Positions 60,983 through 64,000 of a stretch of DNA of 64,000 nt are shown here, in pieces. The notes below the pieces were generated by a model, which searched no databases, was not told where the DNA came from, and worked only from the letters and a program-made list of their open reading frames with translations. The DNA lies in the NCBI GenBank assembly GCA_050250135.1, contig JBFWPF010000002.1, positions 26,709 through 90,708 of the forward strand. The letters run 5' to 3'. Origin of the DNA: JBFWPF01 sp050250135 (lineage in GTDB: Bacteria; Chlamydiota; Chlamydiia; Chlamydiales; JAFEGQ01). The position numbers were made by a program, and so were the translations under genes. Each line of letters starts with the position of its first letter. The first letter of the stretch is position 1.

Positions 60983-62680
60983 TTAAGCACCGTGGGATCG
61001 TACGACGTTCCCCATAATCTGGCTCAAGCTCTGAATCACCCCAAACACTGTGCTCATCATATTCTGGTTCGTCCGAGCGGCGCTCTGTGCCTCGCTGAGG
61101 AAGACCCCCTGGAGGAACCGAGCCTGCTGGGCTTCGGTCTCGATATTGGTCGTCTTCTCACCGAGGTTGGCCATCTGCTTGTACTGACCGTACTGGGTAA
61201 ACCCTTGTACGGCCCCGAAGGTGCCAGAGGCAGTTCCGGTTGCCGATTGCAGAACGGTCGTCGCCTGCTGTAGTCGCTTCATAAAGGTGGCTCCAGCCCC
61301 TTCGCTGTCGGTCAGGATCGATCCTGGCATCAGCTTAGCACTGGCGGCAAACTGGACGATCTGCAATCCGATCCCCATACCCGCAGCAAAGGCCGTCGCC
61401 CCTTTCTCGCCTCCACCGAAGGCGAGGTAGAGGTTACCCCAAAGCCCTTGGCCCGACTTCCCATCCTTCCCTGAAGAGATGAAGTCGTTGGCTACCGTTT
61501 CGGTGCTACCCAATCCCATCCAGAAGGCTCGTAGCCCCTGCTGGGTATATTTAGGCTTTAGAACACCCGAAGCGGCCTCTTCAAGCTGCTTCTTAACCGA
61601 TTTCGCGGCTACCTGCTCCCCCTCTTTTAGGGCCTCTTTAGCGATGTTGCTAGACTCCTCACTCACCTCACGGATGGTCAAGGCCTCGCTCTCCTTCGTA
61701 ACGGCGCCAACGCCGATCGAACCGGTCGAGCTGGTCGAATCGGTCGGTTTGGCAACCTGACCCCCCTTCTGGACGGTCTTTTCAGCAACCTCTTGTACGG
61801 CCTCTACAACCCCTTCTTTAATCTCCTTTTTAACCTCAGCTGCTACGGTCTCTTCGACCGCCTTGACAGTTCCCTTACCGGTTTGCTCAGTAGTCTCTTC
61901 AACTACCTCCTTAACGGTCGTTTGGACGAGTTTTTGGGCGGCCATCTTCTCACCGCTCGTGGCAAGGTTCTGGGCAACAGCTTTGCCCGAAGCCTGCATC
62001 CCGTTCGAAACCGCCATCCCTCCGGCAGTAGCGAGGCCAGTCGCAAGGCCGATTCCGATCGAAACGCCCAGCTGGGTAGCAAAAGCCTCCCCAGGGCTCA
62101 TCCCTTTGGTCATCTTGGCATAGGCACCGGTCTCCTGAAGGGTCGTGTTGATCGCAATCGTAGCGGCGGCGGCTCCAAGCCCCACCGGGCCCCCCATCGC
62201 AAAACCGGCAGCCAAACTTAGGGTGTCCATCATCACCTTCTGGAAGATCCCCCACCGCTTAGCCGTCTTCTTCTCCTGGTCAATCTGCTTCTGGATGATC
62301 TTCTTAGCATTCTCAAAGCTGCGGAGCTGAAGGCCAAGCTGGCCAATCCGGGTCGACTGGGCCTGGATGATCCCCACCGAGGTCTGGTTGAGGAGGGCAG
62401 TAGCCATCTCCTGAGGCCCTAGAGCCTTAATGACATCCCACAGCGTAAAGATCTGAGTCCCAGCGCCCTCAGGAAGAGCCCCGGTATTCACTGGGGCATT
62501 GGCCCCAAGGGGGTTCTCTATATAGTTAACCCTGGCATCAGCAGGGGCAGCTAGGGCCCCGCCCGACTCAATTTTATCGGCACCAAAGGCTTGCAGCATC
62601 AGCTTGATCTGCTCCACCTGTCCGGCGGTAAGCGGCCCTTGGGCTTCAGTATTTATGGCTTGAATAGTCATATTTTCCAT
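60983..62680 (-). CDS. copB: T3S translocator CopB-like
   Basis: 565 aa. The central part has the two hydrophobic hairpin helices of YopB-type translocators (LAAGFAMGGPVGLGAAAATIA at about 155-175; GVSIGIGLATGLATAGGMAV at about 200-220), then a long Glu/Lys/Val helical region and a further hydrophobic stretch. Somewhat longer than CT578 (487 aa). It has its own near-consensus promoter (62714-62742). A second ATG lies three codons in. Order SycD-CopB-CopD fits CT576-CT579. Confidence 0.85.
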   Translation of the reverse strand: MENMTIQAINTEAQGPLTAGQVEQIKLMLQAFGADKIESGGALAAPADARVNYIENPLGANAPVNTGALPEGAGTQIFTLWDVIKALGPQEMATALLNQTSVGIIQAQSTRIGQLGLQLRSFENAKKIIQKQIDQEKKTAKRWGIFQKVMMDTLSLAAGFAMGGPVGLGAAAATIAINTTLQETGAYAKMTKGMSPGEAFATQLGVSIGIGLATGLATAGGMAVSNGMQASGKAVAQNLATSGEKMAAQKLVQTTVKEVVEETTEQTGKGTVKAVEETVAAEVKKEIKEGVVEAVQEVAEKTVQKGGQVAKPTDSTSSTGSIGVGAVTKESEALTIREVSEESSNIAKEALKEGEQVAAKSVKKQLEEAASGVLKPKYTQQGLRAFWMGLGSTETVANDFISSGKDGKSGQGLWGNLYLAFGGGEKGATAFAAGMGIGLQIVQFAASAKLMPGSILTDSEGAGATFMKRLQQATTVLQSATGTASGTFGAVQGFTQYGQYKQMANLGEKTTNIETEAQQARFLQGVFLSEAQSAARTNQNMMSTVFGVIQSLSQIMGNVVRSHGA

Positions 62681-62713
62681 TATTAGTATTACTATTTCTT
62701 TCCTTATACTCTA

Positions 62714-62742
62714 ATTATAGCAACTACGATAATTAATGTCAA
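62714..62742 (-). promoter_or_regulatory. Consensus promoter of copB-copD
   Basis: On the minus strand TTGACA (62737-62742), 17-nt spacer, TATAAT (62714-62719): a perfect sigma-70/66 match, 34 nt before the copB ATG. The downstream leader shares GTATAAGGAA with the leader of the other translocator transcript. Confidence 0.88.
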
Positions 62743-62757
62743 TACAAGTTGCTGAAT

Positions 62758-62785
62758 TTCTGATGGTTAAGTTGCTGTAAAGATG
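62758..62785 (-). promoter_or_regulatory. 28-bp upstream element, copy at copB
   Basis: Reading the minus strand: CATCTTTACAGC then CTTAA and TCA-x-AA. It shares about 20 of 28 positions with the copy at 63820-63847. Its inner core (62774-62785) is separated from the -35 box by 31 nt, exactly as at the other promoter. Likely binding site for an activator that co-regulates the two transcripts. Confidence 0.6.
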
Positions 62786-62799
62786 AATTAAGAAAAGGA

Positions 62800-63306
62800 T
62801 TAGGATGAGAGGGCGTTAATGATGAGGTTGGCCCTCTCGCCGAGTTCCCGATACTGTTCCTGCTGCTTGGCATAGGCCGATGCGATCTCCAGGTTGGCCA
62901 GAGCGGCCTCGGTCTCCCCCAGATGCATCAGGCAGTCGGCCGCATGGAAGTAGGCGACCGGGTCCTCTGGGTTGTAGATAGCGGCTACAAGGTAGAGGTG
63001 GGTAGCTAGCCGCCACTCCTCCAACTTATGAAGGGAGGCCGCAAGCCCCAATAGGTACTTATAGCACCGGTCATCGAACATCAGGAGGTAGCGGAAGAGA
63101 TCGGCCGCTTTGGAGTAATCTCCTGACTGATACTTCCGGTAGGCAACCGCATAGAGGTTTTCCAAAAGTCTATCGGAGACACCGAGGGCCTCTTTGATCG
63201 ACTTGCCAGCCGCATATTCCTCTGCGAGGTAGCGGACCAGCTCCTCCTTTTGCTTGGGGTCGTTGATGTCATACCCCTTGATCTTGCCCTCTTTACGCAC
63301 GCTCAT
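62800..63306 (-). CDS. lcrH: T3S translocator chaperone, SycD/LcrH class
   Basis: 168 aa from the ATG at 63306; the frame extends seven codons further to a TTG that overlaps the previous gene. The three TPRs are clear: LYAVAYRKYQSGDYSKAADLF, YKYLLGLAASLHKLEEWRLAT and VAYFHAADCLMHLGETEAAL (cited in part), preceded by an N-terminal helical arm. Class II chaperone for CopB/CopD. Four bases after the small coiled-coil protein. Equivalent to CT576. Confidence 0.92.
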   Translation of the reverse strand: MSVRKEGKIKGYDINDPKQKEELVRYLAEEYAAGKSIKEALGVSDRLLENLYAVAYRKYQSGDYSKAADLFRYLLMFDDRCYKYLLGLAASLHKLEEWRLATHLYLVAAIYNPEDPVAYFHAADCLMHLGETEAALANLEIASAYAKQQEQYRELGERANLIINALSS

Positions 63307-63310
63307 GGCC

Positions 63311-63742
63311 CTACCAGTTTCCGGCAACCCCCGAGAGGAGGGTCTTTTCGGTGTCGACGATCTTCCCTAGCTGGGTGGCCAGGCTAGCCGCCGCGCTCGA
63401 CATCGTGTTGAGGGAGGTGTTCAGCATCCCGATCTGAGTTTGAACTTGGTCCGCTTGGTTTTTCAGGTAGGCCAGCTCAGCCTCGTTACACTTCTTTCCC
63501 GATTGCTTCTGGATCTGGTCGTTGATGTAGGTCAGCTTTTGGGTTTGGGTATTGAGCTCCTCGGTGAGGGTGCTCAAGTCACCCGTAGTGACGGTCGAGT
63601 AGAGGGAGGAGATCACCGTGAAGAGCTCTGCAAAGAGGGCTCCCAGGGCAACCTGCCCCTTGCCACCGGAGGGGGCCTGGCTAGCTCCTGTAGAGGGAGC
63701 GCCTCCTGGAGGGGTGATCGGGGGATTGCTGGCATCGGTCAT
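63311..63742 (-). CDS. Small coiled-coil T3S protein, CT577-like
   Basis: 143 aa. Pro/Ala/Gly-rich N-terminal 30 residues, then helices (LTEELNTQTQKLTYINDQIQ, LKNQADQVQTQIGMLNTSLN) ending LLSGVAGNW. Resembles CT577 by size class and neighbourhood, although in Chlamydia lcrH comes first; here it comes before lcrH. Possibly a secreted or needle-tip partner. Has a near-consensus promoter just upstream. Confidence 0.75.
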   Translation of the reverse strand: MTDASNPPITPPGGAPSTGASQAPSGGKGQVALGALFAELFTVISSLYSTVTTGDLSTLTEELNTQTQKLTYINDQIQKQSGKKCNEAELAYLKNQADQVQTQIGMLNTSLNTMSSAAASLATQLGKIVDTEKTLLSGVAGNW

Positions 63743-63775
63743 ATAATTACCTGCTATTATCTTCCTTATACCATA

Positions 63776-63804
63776 ATTATATATAGAAGAACAATATATT
63801 GCAA
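63776..63804 (-). promoter_or_regulatory. Promoter of the CT577-like/lcrH transcript
   Basis: On the minus strand TTGCAA (63799-63804), 17-nt spacer, TATAAT (63776-63781), 33 nt before the ATG at 63742. AGCAGG serves as ribosome-binding site. Confidence 0.85.
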
Positions 63805-63819
63805 CCTAAATCTCTTATA

Positions 63820-63847
63820 TTGTGACAATTAAGAAGCAGTAAAGATG
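63820..63847 (-). promoter_or_regulatory. 28-bp upstream element, copy at the lcrH transcript
   Basis: Minus strand: CATCTTTACTGC then CTTAA and TCA-x-AA. The core 63836-63847 is 31 nt from the -35 box, same as at copB. See the copB copy for comparison. Confidence 0.6.
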
Positions 63848-64000
63848 AGAGGCTTCAACTAGGGCCTGTAGTCAATTAGCTCGGCATCCCCGGCACGCCG
63901 GCTAATGGCGATGGAAATAACATGCGAGGTTATTCTGGTCATCGGGGTGTGAATTTGCAACACACTGATTGTAAAACGAATACGCCCTGTTATTTAGGAG
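63848..64000. other. Right-end non-coding stretch
   Basis: 153 nt with no supported gene. It has a small CCGGC/GCCGG hairpin near 63890, AATAAC/GTTATT near 63917-63935 and GTGTG/CACAC near 63947-63965. A tRNA-like string (GGGCCTGTAGTCAATTAGCT) does not fold as a tRNA. It may belong to the leader or 3' end of a gene beyond the window. Confidence 0.3.

Noticed and set aside
63861..63935. tRNA-like sequence beginning GGGCCTGTAG
   Set aside because: No matching acceptor stem, anticodon arm or T-arm can be paired.
1..64000. CRISPR array, rRNA genes, prophage
   Set aside because: No regularly spaced direct repeats, no rRNA-like sequence and no phage structural genes were seen.

Overview
The window is a piece of a Chlamydiae chromosome, probably from a lineage that lives in amoebae or protists. 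The main evidence is on the minus strand between about 47.7 and 59.5 kb: a type III secretion (T3S) locus in the same gene order as Chlamydia trachomatis CT674 to CT663 (sctC, pkn5, sctQ, sctP, sctO, sctN, CT668, sctG, sctF, sctE, sctD, scc4). A second marker is the trio P1B ATPase / CT728-like / serS at 12.8-16.8 kb, which matches CT727-CT729. By eye the base composition is high in G+C (roughly 58-60%), unusual for this phylum. An F-box protein cut by the left edge points to a eukaryotic host whose ubiquitin system is targeted.

Layout. 0-5.6 kb: partial F-box gene, a membrane protein with a long soluble tail, a symporter fused to a solute-binding domain, and an aldehyde dehydrogenase. 5.6-7.3 kb: an AbiEi/AbiEii toxin-antitoxin pair with a strong promoter. 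7.2-12.8 kb: a large NAD-glutamate dehydrogenase, a tail-anchored unknown and a second, weaker F-box-like protein. 12.8-20.5 kb: metal ATPase, VIT-like protein, serS and a giant AsmA/TamB-like protein. 20.5-26.7 kb: two tandem surface proteins that look like inverse autotransporters with beta-helix passengers. 26.8-38.2 kb: smc, a 168-bp hairpin element with TA ends, a GxxExxY protein, a short alanine dehydrogenase, a SWIM-SNF2 helicase, a fused nucleotidyl/glycosyl transferase and der. 38.2-44.6 kb: SulP transporter plus a complete TolC/MacA/MacB-type efflux operon. 44.5-47.7 kb: an exported unknown, a lipase-like protein, then GNAT, YidD and a lipoprotein that continue the T3S operon. 47.7-59.5 kb: T3S basal body, export gate ATPase and needle genes. 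59.6-63.8 kb: a translocator operon (small coiled-coil protein, SycD/LcrH chaperone, CopB, CopD) ending in a strong terminator.

How they work together. The T3S genes encode the outer ring (SctC), inner ring (SctD), C-ring (SctQ in two pieces), ATPase with stalk and ruler (SctN/O/P), needle with co-chaperones (SctF/E/G), a regulatory kinase and an Scc4-type chaperone. The next operon supplies the pore that enters the host membrane. F-box proteins are plausible cargo; the inverse-autotransporter-like proteins would be adhesins. The most noteworthy regulatory signal is a 28-bp element found twice, exactly 31 nt upstream of near-consensus sigma-66/70 promoters for the two halves of the translocator locus.

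Limits: no database search was possible. Family names come from motif recognition; starts were chosen by eye from ribosome-binding sites, overlaps and signal peptides.
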